Positions 23,984 through 34,684 of a stretch of 64,000 nucleotides of DNA are shown here, in pieces. Both the position numbers and the translations under genes were made by a program. The notes under the pieces were generated by a model. That model saw only the letters and a program-made list of their open reading frames with translations, did no database searches and was not told the DNA's origin. The stretch spans positions 8,682,001 to 8,746,000 of the forward strand of contig NC_051099.1 of assembly GCF_901709675.1 (NCBI RefSeq), written 5' to 3'. Every line of letters starts with the position of its first letter. Position 1 is the first letter of the stretch. Source of the stretch: Syngnathus acus (Eukaryota > Chordata > Actinopteri > Syngnathiformes > Syngnathidae).

Positions 23984-25426
23984 TATATATAAAATAGAAA
24001 TAAGATAAGTATAAAGTGTAGCAGTGATAAAGTATGTAACAGTGCAGGAACAAAACAGTATTTACAAAGTGTGCAGAGGAATGCTAAGTTTGAATGTTCA
24101 ACAGTCTGACGACAGCAGGGAAAAAACTATTGCAGAACCTGGTGGACCTGCAGCGGATGCTGCGAAACCTCTTCCAGAGGGCAGCAGGGAGAACAGTCCA
24201 TGGTGGGGGTGTGATGGGTCACTGAAATATTACGGGCTCGGGACATCGCAGCGCTGGGATGACAAGTCCTGAATGGAGGGAAGAGGAGCCCCGATGATCC
24301 TCTCTGCTGTCCTCACCACTCTCCTCACGTTCTTCCAATCGGAGGCGCTGCAACCTCCACACCACACCGAGAGACAGCTTGTCAGAATGCTCTCTATGGT
24401 GCTTCGGTAGAACGTTCGGTAGAACAGAGCAACGTCTTCTCGTCTTGTTTATTAGAAGTGAATTTGCTCACATTGCCAAGTGCTCCCCTTAGCCCTTTAA
24501 GTCCACTTGCTTTTAGTTTGCTGTCTGGGTGCCAGGGAGCAAAGAGGTAGTACGTGGTCACCTTCTCCACGGCTAATTGCTTCCTTTCAGTTAGGGCTCG
24601 CAGTCCTCTGATCATACAGCAGACAGAAATAAACTCTTGGACATACTCTATATTGTTTGGCACTAATGAGGCTCTTTTATCGGTAGGGAAATCTTTTTTT
24701 AAAAGTACGGATATAGAAGTCAGCAGAGAGATACTCATTTCCCAGATGCACACACCACGTTGCTATTTCGATGCACGTTCATGCTGACCACTGCAGCTCG
24801 GAATGCATTAGCAGCTTAAATGGGTGTTGAACAATAGTTGCTGTCACCCGTACGATTAGGCAAAGCTAATGCTAATATGAAGATCTGCAAGAACAATGTA
24901 AATGAAGACGATGCTGCAAGGTTTGAGTTTTTCAATGTAATACAAATGTTTGTGTGTCTATATCCAGGCGGGGCACCTTTTAAAGTAGGACAGTCGAAAT
25001 TGATGGCCAACTCTGAAAAGCTGACCTACTTAGAGGCGCAGACAAACTAGTTTCCTCAGCATGCATGCTGAGCCAAATTGCTGTGAAAGAAATGCAACAA
25101 AAGCACACATATTGCACTTTAATGGAAGCAAACATTTCTCACCTCTTTAACCAGTGGATGACAAAAACAAATGATGTCAATCAGGTTAGGTTTTCTGAAA
25201 ATAGTGGTTGCTTTGAAGTAACGTTAGCTATGCTAGCTATTTGTAGTCCCAAAGATGACAAAGAATACAGTCATAAAATGTGATTTGGAACAGAACACAT
25301 CATGTTATTGACAAAGATAACATAAATGTAACTCTGTGCTGGGCCTGGAATGGATAATTGTGTTTCCATGGTAAAAAAATGTTGGTTTTTGAACATTTAA
25401 TTTTGCAAACATTTCAGTTTATCAAC

Positions 25427-25488
25427 AGAGTCACAAAATTAAAAAGTTTGTGAACCGAGGAGCTAATTTTGTTTGTTTTTGTGACTCT
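25427..25488. repeat. Inverted repeat, 12-bp arms
   Basis: AGAGTCACAAAA at 25427-25438 is the exact reverse complement of 25477-25488, with a 38-base A/T-rich interval that itself has a weaker inner repeat (CAAAATTA/TAATTTTG). It could be a tiny MITE end pair or a chance fold. Confidence 0.6.
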
Positions 25489-28400
25489 AGACTCTATTAC
25501 CCAGTTTAAGTTTGTTCTAATCATGAATAAACATCACAGAGACATGGATGAAAAAAGACTTACTGCACAAGTAAATGTACTTTTTTTTTTATGTTAACTT
25601 CTTTGATCAAGTATGCCAGCATGTGCAAAGCTCTGCTCTTAAAATGACTTTAGGCCAATCCTTCCATCACCTCATGCTTTTACAAGCCACCTACACATAA
25701 TCATCACCCTAATGTCTCGTCAAACTGAGTGTTGATGTTGTTGACCTTGCAGTCCAAAATTAGAATTATATTGGTCAAATTTAAAAGAGGCAATTTGCAC
25801 ACCTACATCATCACATCTTCTTGTATTTGTGTTACATTTTCATTGTATTTTTGCTTACAGGATGTGCTTACGCTTACTGACTCGCTGATTTTTATTAGTA
25901 GTAGCAGTATTAGTTTTAGTAGGCTTCCATACCTCAGTATGTAATTTCTTATCACGTGTCCTTTGGTCTTGGAGAGTTCATGGCATTAGCCGTATTAAAC
26001 AGGGGATTAATCCTCGGGGCTCTCGATCTGTAGTAATTGCATACGGAAATACTGATCAAAGGCATCAAACTGTGCCGTGGATGTCTGCTTCTCTGCCGTG
26101 CTGAAAAAAGGGACTTTAGACGCCAGGGCATGCACACCAACAGTTCACTTCAGAAGCTTGCGCTGCTCTGCCTGCTGATTGGACAGGTGAGGGTTTGATC
26201 ATGCACAATTATTGCTGAATATTCAACGAGGAGAAGGAGAGGAGGATCAGTTGAGACCGCGGGTAGTTTGCAGACATATTGGGAGATCTTGGTGTCTGTG
26301 TGCAGGCTGATTAAAACTTTGATTCACAAGACTTTAGGAGAAAAAGACAGGCTAAGCAATTCACAATTTACTCCACATAATTGCTGCAGTTGATCAATAC
26401 CAAAGCATTTGCAAGCCTCCATGTCGGGGGGTTAAACATAAAAATAAAAACATATTTAAAGTTTTGAAAAGAAGTGTACTATCTGATAGCCTCACAACTC
26501 TATCACAACTTTTGAGACGATCCACAAAGATGTCAATGCACAGGCCCACAATGAGCGAGATACATACAGACCTAAATTACCTTTCATGCAGCTCTACATC
26601 GCTTGGTGGGCTTTAATGCGGAAACAAAGAAAAATATATCCAGTTTTGCAAGTATTGCTTGAGGTACAAGATACAGTTTGTTGTAATGTATAATATTCAA
26701 GTGCAAAAAAAATAGTAAGCTTCTGTTTCTCAGTGATGTAATTTGAAACAAGGATAGCAAACAAATTTGACCTTATCATAAGTGTTAGCCAACTTACTTA
26801 ACAGAGAGATGATTCATCGCAGAGCTAATTTGAGTGAAATAAACACGCCCCGATTGCGCTACGACTGATGAAGCTGGAAAAAGGCTGCGAAAGTCAAGGC
26901 GTCAAGCGAGGCCAAGCTTCAGCTAATAAATGTGACGCGAGCGCAGTCATAGCTTCAGCCGACGGCCCCGCAACACCTATTATTACCCATCCTATCAGAC
27001 GACTACGCTTTGTGTTTCCATTTCCAGCCTACTGTTTAAGCTGCAAGGAGGCGTTTCATTGTGAGCGTGATGACACCTCTCTCTTTTGCGTCTGTCAGGG
27101 CTGACACTCTTTAATAGTCTTGTGGAGGTCATCCTCATGTCATGTTCAATGGAGGGAAAGGGACGCAACACGTCAAGACAATTGGTGCTATTTTGTGCTT
27201 GTTATTGTCTGTATGGTGTGGAAAATGGGATGCGCAGCATCGCACAGCTACAACGGCAGGTCTGGAAGTTTAGTGAATGCTTAGGGGAGCGACTTAAATG
27301 ATGTGTGCTGAACCAAGGATGGGGGGGAGGGGGGAGACATGTTGTATAGTTTAAACCACAGCAAAGCATCTCATTGTTCTTTGAAACACATCCAGTCATG
27401 TGTAGAAAGGCCCGGCTGGTGTGTATCTGTGTTGATGTGGCTCTGGCCTGACCCAAGTGGATAGAATGGTGCAGGAGAAAATGTCCTGTCAGTTGATGGA
27501 GGAGCTGCCTGTAGCTGCAGGAAGGAGTGTGGCGACAGGGGCCATGCGCGCTAACCTCTCCCCCTGTCACTTTTTCTGTCTCGCTCGCTCGCTCCCTCTC
27601 CTTTCATTTCCACCTTTTTCCTCTTGCACGTTGCCCTCAGATACAGCTCCCTCCCTCCCTTTCCCCCCCAGACTCGGTTCCCTCCTCCCACAGCCCTCTG
27701 TGACAAATTACTCCTGGCGGTTGATTTGTTGGTTGTCAAAAGTGCTCCGTGCGCTGGCATGAAGGTGGGGTGAGCAGGAGAAGAATCTCCCTCCTGTTCC
27801 TGCCTGTCGTCATCAGCGTTCCCTCAGCCCCCCACCACCACTTGAACAATTGTGCGCTGTGCTCTCCCCACTGCAGCTTGGCGTACACGTGCCTCGGTGG
27901 AAAATGACGCTCAGTCTCTTAAGATCTCATTAGATTAAATGTTGTCCGTGTTTAATCAGCTCACACATTCACAAGATGTGAAGGAGGAGGCTTTGTTTAT
28001 TGCCATGGGGGGACAGAAAGAAAATATAGACTTTCTATAAAAAATGTAAAAATAAAGATAAATAAAACAAAAGTGAGCATGATCATCTTGTCAAGACTGC
28101 ATTTTCGTCACAGCTCGTGTATTGACTCGATGATGATTTTCACACTCAGTAGATTTTGCCTCTTCTTACCCCATCTGACATCCCATGGTAATAATTTGAC
28201 GGTGTTTCCCGTGGAGCATGCCAGTTAGACCGGCGCTGTGTTTGCTGTGAAATCTCCAGCAGAGTTAGTTTGATTTCATCGTCTGGCCTCGGTCTCTTTG
28301 AAAAGAAACTCATCTCCTTTCAGTTTCTCTTGCTGCTTTATCCACTAACTGTTTCCCTTTTGCGCCGGTTCCTCTTTTGCAAAAGGAATAGAACATCGCT

Positions 28401-28910
28401 TTGCTGCTATAGAGGAGGCAGATTGCTTTGTGCATCACCTTGCGCCTAAGCGAGCATCACATTCCACTTGTGTTCACAAGGCGCAAACCTTCATGACTCT
28501 CCCTCTGTGTTAAAAGAGAAGTTGTGCTTTCCAATTATAAATACAGCATAAAAGTCTTGGTGTAAATGACAACAGAGCCGGCATTAACATAACGACAGTT
28601 GCATTTAAATAACAGAATAAAAATATATCCTGAAATTCAGATGCTGAACGGCTTCCTGAATCTCATCCAATGAGCTTTGTGCAAGTTTGCCCATCTGTGG
28701 GAGAGGTTTTGGGTTGTCCCGATTAATGTGGCAGCTTTCATCCTCCTCCTGATTTAAAGAGGACAATGCCTCGTACCTTCGCAAGGCCACGCCCACTCGC
28801 CACAAAGATGTGCAATCCACAGTCAACCTTGTTGTCCATTTCCTCCAAAGTTTTTACTAACTTCCTGTCCCCCTTTTCTCCCTCCCTGCCATCTGCTTCT
28901 CTCTGCACAG

Positions 28911-28993
28911 GATTTGGTTTCATAACTTTTGACAGTGAAGACATCGTTGAGAAAGTCTGTGAAATTCATTTTCATGAAATCAATAATAAAATG
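28911..28993 (+). CDS. msi2: msi2 coding exon B: RRM2 RNP1 and helix 2
   Basis: This 83-nt exon follows a long C/T-rich tract ending in CTGCACAG and is followed by GTAAGT. Its first two bases complete a Gly codon begun in the exon at 2041. It then reads [15 protein letters not shown], continuing through [12 protein letters not shown]. With the preceding Arg this forms the RNP1 octamer R-G-F-G-F-I-T-F, whose aromatic residues at positions 3 and 5 stack on RNA bases in RRM proteins. The rest is helix 2 and the following loop of RRM2. From memory, mammalian MSI2 has V at the RNP1 Ile and ENEDVVEK after it, so DSEDIVEK here looks closer to MSI1 although the downstream exons are clearly MSI2. There is no frameshift or stop. 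The exon ends on a codon boundary. Confidence 0.97.
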
Positions 28994-29084
28994 GTAAGTC
29001 CATTCTTTATTATTATTTTTTTTTTCAATTTCAGGTGTGCATTGAGGGATTAGTATTTGATGTATTTATTTTTTGCTCGAATAT

Positions 29085-29180
29085 TTGTGTGTGTGTGTGC
29101 GTGTGTGTGTGGGTGCGTGTGTGTGTCTGTGTGTGTGTGTGTGCGTGCAAGTGTGTGTGTGTGCATGCAAGTGTGTGTGG
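29085..29180. repeat. (GT)n-rich tract downstream of an msi2 donor
   Basis: A GT-rich tract with GC and GCAT interruptions, starting 91 bases after the donor at 28994. On the transcript it would be UG-rich. The long frames on both strands here are artefacts of it. Confidence 0.9.
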
Positions 29181-31500
29181 AAGAATGTGTACAAGTGTGT
29201 GTTTGAGAGTGCCAGCCCCACTCACAAGCACGCACCACCCCCTGTGGTTCTGTGGGTTTCGGGGATGGGAAAGTAGTGGTGTGTACTGGCCACAAAGCGT
29301 GAAATTGTGTGACTGAGTTGTGCCTGTCAGGCTGAGAGACAGGAGACTGGGAGCCTGTACCTCTTCCACAATCCCAAACACACGCACACACATTTAGAGG
29401 GACACACAAAGGTGACGAGGTCCAGGGATGATGCAAGAGGAGTCTGAGTTCATTAGTTGGGGATTAACGCCTTCCACAGGCTCCTGTGGTGCTTGTTTTA
29501 TTTACACTTGGAGCTCGGTCATCTCAGGGCACTCAAAGGCATACTTGTCTTGCCGTTAAACGATGATTTCGAGTAACCGATCTACTGCGTCATGACTCTG
29601 AGTCCACCTCCACCACATTTCCACCACGCAAACCTCTGGAGAGATATCCGTTCGTGATTGCAGCGGAATCTGGCAAGTTCCGGGATGCAAGTACAATTGT
29701 TTCCTCAGCCTTTCTGTTGCATGAACCTGTTCCAGGCTCATGTGAGCATTATCAAAGCTGTAGATGGCCTTTACATTCTCAACTGTCATACTAGTAAACC
29801 ATGGTCTGCACACATGGGGACTGATGAATCAAAATTGTGGGACTTGAGCCGTTGTGTTATTGACTGGAGGGAATATTGCCTTTCAGTTTTCTCAAAGTGC
29901 CCCTCCCCTTCCCCCCTCCCTCTGGCCTTTTCCACAACTTGACAGACTGACTGTCTGTCTGACAGACAGGACCAGTGTAGTAGAACCTTGTTCACCAGGG
30001 ACCAGCCCGGGTCACACATGACCTCGGCGTGCACTCCTCTATGCTTCAGTGCTGCATCCTATTCTGTGCTCTAAAGTGTTTTTGAAATTATTGTAGAAAA
30101 GATATTCTGTCACATCCTGTGACATTTAGTTGGAGCACACTGTTGACATTTTTATACCTCTACACTCAAAGCTTGAATATAAATGGCAAAGATTGTTTTT
30201 TTTTTATGTGTCCTAAAGTAAAGGGAATGCCATTTGTCCCCTTACCTGTGCTTAATGCAATATACAGGATGAAAAATTGATTGTTTACAAACTGTGGATT
30301 CATCCTCTGGAGCTATTCTAACATTTAATTACAGTCCAAATCACTGTCTGTTTCTGAGTGCTAATCACAAGATAGTTGTGTGCTAGTAATAATGCTCATT
30401 AGACATAGAAATGCATCATTTGCATTTCCCTTTGCATTTTGTAGCAACAACTAATGAGAAAAGGCCTGTGAAACAATGTTTCCAAAATGTTGCTCATGCA
30501 TGCGGTTAATGCGTGAACAGGAGCCACAACCACACATATACTAGTTAGTTCATTATAGGATAACACAAAGGACTTTTTTTACACAGCCAATATGATAAGA
30601 TGGATTCCAATTAAAGCTAAAACTATGGCTGCTCCGTGTTGTGTTTTTTCATTCCCTCTCTCCTGAAGTCTTTAGTGACTCCCAGAAAGTTCTGAAATTT
30701 TGGGCCAGGGGGCCCATGTTGGAGAACCGCCCAGAGGCTTTAGGCTTTTCCGAGGCTTTTGTCACCTTTGCGAGAGGCCCTCTTGATAACACCTAAGATA
30801 AATGTCCCCGTATGCAGGAAATAAGCGTGGCCCTCAAAGTGCTGACATGTGTGCAAAAAGGAAAGGATGTGGAGAGCGTTGAGAGCATATTTCAAAGACC
30901 CTTCGGTGTTGCCGTGGAGTCGCAGAGGAGGCTGCTGGTTTATTGGCTTACTTTAAGCATCAGCACATAAAATAAAAAATGCTTCCTGTCTTCATTTTTA
31001 TGAAGTACTATACAGAAATAGACCTCATCCATCCTCCCTGTGAGTATTATCGAAGATGGTCCTTGAATAATTGATTGAGACAGAAATTCACCCAAGTCGT
31101 GAGGGCGATGCACGTGACGTGTAGGGCAGCCCACCTTCTCCATGCTCTTCCTCTCGGAAGTGCACAAGGTCACCGCTGGGCCTCGATATGAATGAGTGAC
31201 CCTTTGGTGTGGTGTGCCGATGTCACCTTGAGTCCATGTGTGGTGTAACCAGGAGCACTTCCTCTCTGACACTGTATGTCCTTATTTATAATTAAAATGA
31301 GGCTGCTGCTCAGCAAGACGCTCACAACCTTCTCTCTCTCTGCTGTACTGATGTCCACTTAAGTCTTGACTCTGTGGACCAGATCTGCTCGCGTCATTTG
31401 TTGCTTTCCAGGAGTGTATAGCCAGTCACAGTTTGATTTTCAGACTTCATTTTTGTTCTTACCATGATAAAAAAAAAAAGGCCAGTGATTAAAATTGACA

Positions 31501-31523
31501 TTTAATTTAATTTAATTTAATTT
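31501..31523. repeat. (TTTAA)n pentanucleotide repeat
   Basis: Four and a half tandem TTTAA units. Confidence 0.85.
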
Positions 31524-33094
31524 GATTCTTCTTTTTTTCTTTTCTTTTCAATAAACAAGGCTCACAACAGGAGGGAGGAATTTTGTCTTTGTCATCAGTT
31601 TCTCACTCTGGGTTCCTGACACAACCACCCAATTAGTGCTCTGAGGAGATGACAATACATTTCAAGGGATATGAAAGGGATATGAATAAAAGTGCCATAA
31701 GAGAATGCCACTTTAAAGCTGCTATTGGCATTGATACAAAACATATTTAGTAGAGAAAACATATTTTAGTAGAGAAAAACTAAAATAATGAAAAGTGGCC
31801 TTGTCCTCTATTTTAGAGCAACAACTATAACATTTTGCATAGACCTGGCCGTGTAGTGTGTACAGGCATCACAAGACAGTCACTGTGATGTGAGCATATC
31901 CCGCTAATAGTGCGGTCTTGATGTTCCTCAGCACACCAAATGTATCACAGCAAAATACAGTTTGATGTTTTGATCCGCCTCTTGGCTGCTGTTTCACATA
32001 GCTTTAATAAACAAAAAGCATTACTGATCAAAAGCATGACACTTTTTGTCAAGCCCCTTAAACCAATCTGAAAACCGACGCAATAGCTTTTAATTAGTCG
32101 CATCTTCTGAATTGTCAATTTCCAGCTGGACTGGTTGTGAAGTTGCTTGTGAACCCTGCAAACCAATCAGTCACGCTGCTGCTGAACATTATAGATAAGA
32201 AGTATTTAAAGTACACATCAGGAATCGCGTGTGGGTGGGTGTTTGCGCACGTATGCGTCTGGTTTGCCTTCTGACGTTGTAAAATTGTCTTTTGGAGCTA
32301 AATCATCATTGCCGCAGACTTAATGTGTTATGACTAGTATTTTGGTCGGAAAACTACCATAAAAAATGAATGAAAATGGCTTGAAAAATACATAGTGTAT
32401 TTTTTTAATGGAAATGTTCTGCAGTGTTTGTACATCATGTGCCTAATGAGGGAGAAGGGGCACTATTTGGGTGAGTCAGTTCCACATGGAAGGTTGCCTT
32501 GCAAATTCCGGCCTGTAAGTAATGACATGTTTATACTTGAAGAAGAAGAAAAGCGATGAGCGGTGAAGGCGGTAAAGTCCACCATGCTCAATGCTTGGGA
32601 CATTTGAGGAGAGCTCAAACAGTGCTCAAATTTGCAAGTGATGGCAGACATTTGATGATGGCATCACTTGAAAGTGTCTCTGTATGCGTGGAGACATTAG
32701 CATCTCGGAATATTGAAGCACCACAGGGAGTGTGCAGTCCTTAAAATGACTTCATATTCCTCGGCTTTTACAGAGAGCACACAGAAGAAACATCAGATCT
32801 AACAGCTCCTTTGAGATTCTAAACACTGAGGGGATTTTGCTTTATCCAAATGTTAAATTTTCTAAAAGTACAATATGTCACTATTAGTATACTGTGTTCC
32901 TTTGCTCAGGCATCTTAATAATTTTATCGAGCTCATCGGTCTCTGCAGCAAATGTTTTTTTATCTGTTTCAAGCAGTCAACCCTATCCATGCGCGCAGTC
33001 AGCTGAGCGAAAATATCGGTGCTGTTCTTGGGTCTTCTAATAAAAAGAAATCATTGCTGTGTTCTGATATATGGCCGCTAAAATTCCCACACCT

Positions 33095-33115
33095 GGGGGG
33101 GGGGGGGGGGGGGGG
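33095..33115. repeat. Poly-G run of 21
   Basis: Twenty-one consecutive G on the + strand, followed shortly by a six-G run and then CCCC clusters. It can form a G-quadruplex in principle, and its exact length is likely to be a sequencing or assembly weak point. Confidence 0.85.
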
Positions 33116-33193
33116 TCCAAGGATATTTCAGGGGGGTTTGTGTCCCCGCCACACCCCCTCAAGCTCCGTCACTGAATAATATGCGTTTTTGTT

Positions 33194-33375
33194 AGAATCA
33201 GAATCGCCTTTATTGTCGCTGTACACAGTACATTGATATTTGAGCGATGCTCCCTTTGGTGCAAAAAAGCAAATTTAAATAAAAGAGCATTAGAGCACAC
33301 AAGATAAAGTGTAAAAAGCATATGAAATATAAAATAATTAAAAAAGGCAGTAGTATATGCTCCCAGGTGTGTGTG
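33194..33375 (-). mobile_element. LINE 3'-terminal fragment, minus strand
   Basis: The block starts TTAGAATCAGAATCGCCTTTATTGTC on the + strand, so on the minus strand it ends GACAATAAAGGCG followed by a short GATTCT-type repeated tail. The arrangement parallels the LINE end at 23131 (GACAATAAAG plus a repeated hexamer). No coding part is left. Confidence 0.5.
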
Positions 33376-34455
33376 TGACGATCATTGGGACTTTAATCTT
33401 TAATCTTTAATTTATGTACAACATGTATCAAGTATTGTGAAACAACAAAAAATGTTATAGGAACTGTTTGATTGATTCTGATCACTGATCACATTCCCCA
33501 TGAATTAGCATTTCCAAAACACAATGAATGAGAAAAGTCCTTTACTTCACCTGCCAGTCTACTGCTGGATGAAGGTAAAGAGCTCTTCTCCACCTCCCCT
33601 GCCGCACACACAAACAACACACCCACAACACTTGTCCCTGAAGGACAGTCATTTCCAGTCCACCTTTGTGCTTTACATACTTATGAGAAATATATTGAAA
33701 TGGTCATAACTGGAGGATTTCTTTCTTCTGTTTGCTCATGAAAAAAGCATCAATGCAAGAAATGTATACAGTGTCCTATGTGTTGACAAGACCTCCCGAA
33801 AAGTTGCAAAAGCCGACATTTGTGATAGGACAAAAAATTCAGTCTGGAAAATGTAGAAAATGTGATTTTCCTCATTCACAATGGTATTACTTAATAATTC
33901 TGTTGAGAATGGACTTTTTATTGAGTCTGTCCTACTCTATTTTTACCTTCTTTAACTCTTGAAAGCTCCACATCTCTCTCCTTCACACACTCTTGACAGT
34001 TTGAAGGAAGCAGTCATTACGTCATTAGGTGACAATAGCTAAGTGGTGAATTTAATGATTCAGCTAACAGATTAAGCAAAGCCGCTTTTCCCGCAGCAAT
34101 TCATGTCATTGGAGAGCATGCAGAGCTGCTTCCACTTTGTATTCTCCAAAAGTCTTTGAAAGTATTTAGCGTGTATTTCCCCGAAGCATTGGGCACATGC
34201 CCACCAGAGCAATAACCTTTGCTTGAAAGAAGCCAGAGCATGATTGTAAGTTTTCCACAGGGACCTGCCTCTAAAATGTGAGGTGCTCGGATTGACTCTG
34301 TCTTGTTTTTCTCCACGGAACACATCTCGGGCTCTGCAAGTCAAATAGAAAACTACCTTAAAGAGTTTGGACAGCCCTGTCAGATCTGTCTGCTTGTGTG
34401 CTTGCACAGTCTAATGCTTTGGCTGTGCTGTGTCTTTCTGTGTCTGTCTCCATAG

Positions 34456-34570
34456 GTAGAATGTAAGAAGGCCCAGCCCAAGGAGGTGATGTTCCCTCCT
34501 GGAACACGAGGGCGAGCCAGGGGCCTGCCCTACACCATGGATGCCTTCATGCTAGGGATGGGCATGCTGA
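34456..34570 (+). CDS. msi2: msi2 coding exon C: end of RRM2 and the MSI2-specific linker
   Basis: This 115-nt exon has acceptor TCTCCATAG and donor GTAAGT. It encodes [12 protein letters not shown], then [19 protein letters not shown], then MLGMGML plus one base. The first part is the last beta strand of RRM2. The rest is the basic and then hydrophobic linker that starts the C-terminal half. The [14 protein letters not shown] segment is the diagnostic MSI2 signature, because MSI1 has a different sequence after the shared VM. The Arg-rich stretch may help RNA binding or localisation, which is inference. The leftover A joins GT of the next exon to make AGT (Ser), where I recall Gly in human MSI2. 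A long CA microsatellite starts at the seventh base of the following intron. Confidence 0.97.
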
Positions 34571-34576
34571 GTAAGT

Positions 34577-34684
<108 letters not shown>

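Larger units (their letters stand above)
23131..24420 (-). mobile_element. 5'-truncated LINE 3' end (Rex1/CR1-like), interrupted at 23256-23983
   Basis: On the minus strand, 24400-24090 encodes the C-terminal end of a non-LTR reverse transcriptase: VVRTAERIIGAPLPSIQDL, then HPHHGLFSLLPSGRG, with stops in between. That order matches the Rex1/CR1-type fish LINEs I know. A 3'UTR follows, ending with CAATAAAGTTTGTCTAAG and a short repeated TCTAAG tail at 23131. The UTR is split by a TA-flanked mariner-like insertion (23256-23983). The 5' part is missing, as is usual for LINE copies. The frame is broken and inactive. Confidence 0.75.
2090..28910 (+). other. msi2 intron of 26.8 kb
   Basis: This large intron lies inside the RRM2 coding region, splitting RNP1. 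Recognisable contents are simple repeats (2632-2664, 5499-5525, 6582-6631), a hAT-like MITE (10760-11112), a SINE tail with a GATG array (11263-11541), a perfect hairpin (18926-18969), an LTR/LINE/mariner cluster (22738-24420) and an inverted repeat (25427-25488). In 2665-5498, 6632-10759, 11542-18925, 18970-22737 and 25489-28910 I see no supportable gene. A strongly pyrimidine-biased stretch at about 12700-13520 explains the long frames there. Confidence 0.85.
28994..34455 (+). other. msi2 intron of 5.5 kb
   Basis: It starts GTAAGTCC and ends TCTCCATAG. It holds a long GT-rich tract about 90 bases after the donor (29085-29180), a short TTTAA repeat (31501-31523), a poly-G run (33095-33115) and a LINE 3' tail (33194-33375). 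I see nothing supportable in 29181-31500 or 31524-33090. Confidence 0.85.

Noticed and set aside
29031-29436. Frames rich in VCVCVCV and THTHTHT
   Set aside because: They are read through the GT/CA tract after the msi2 exon.
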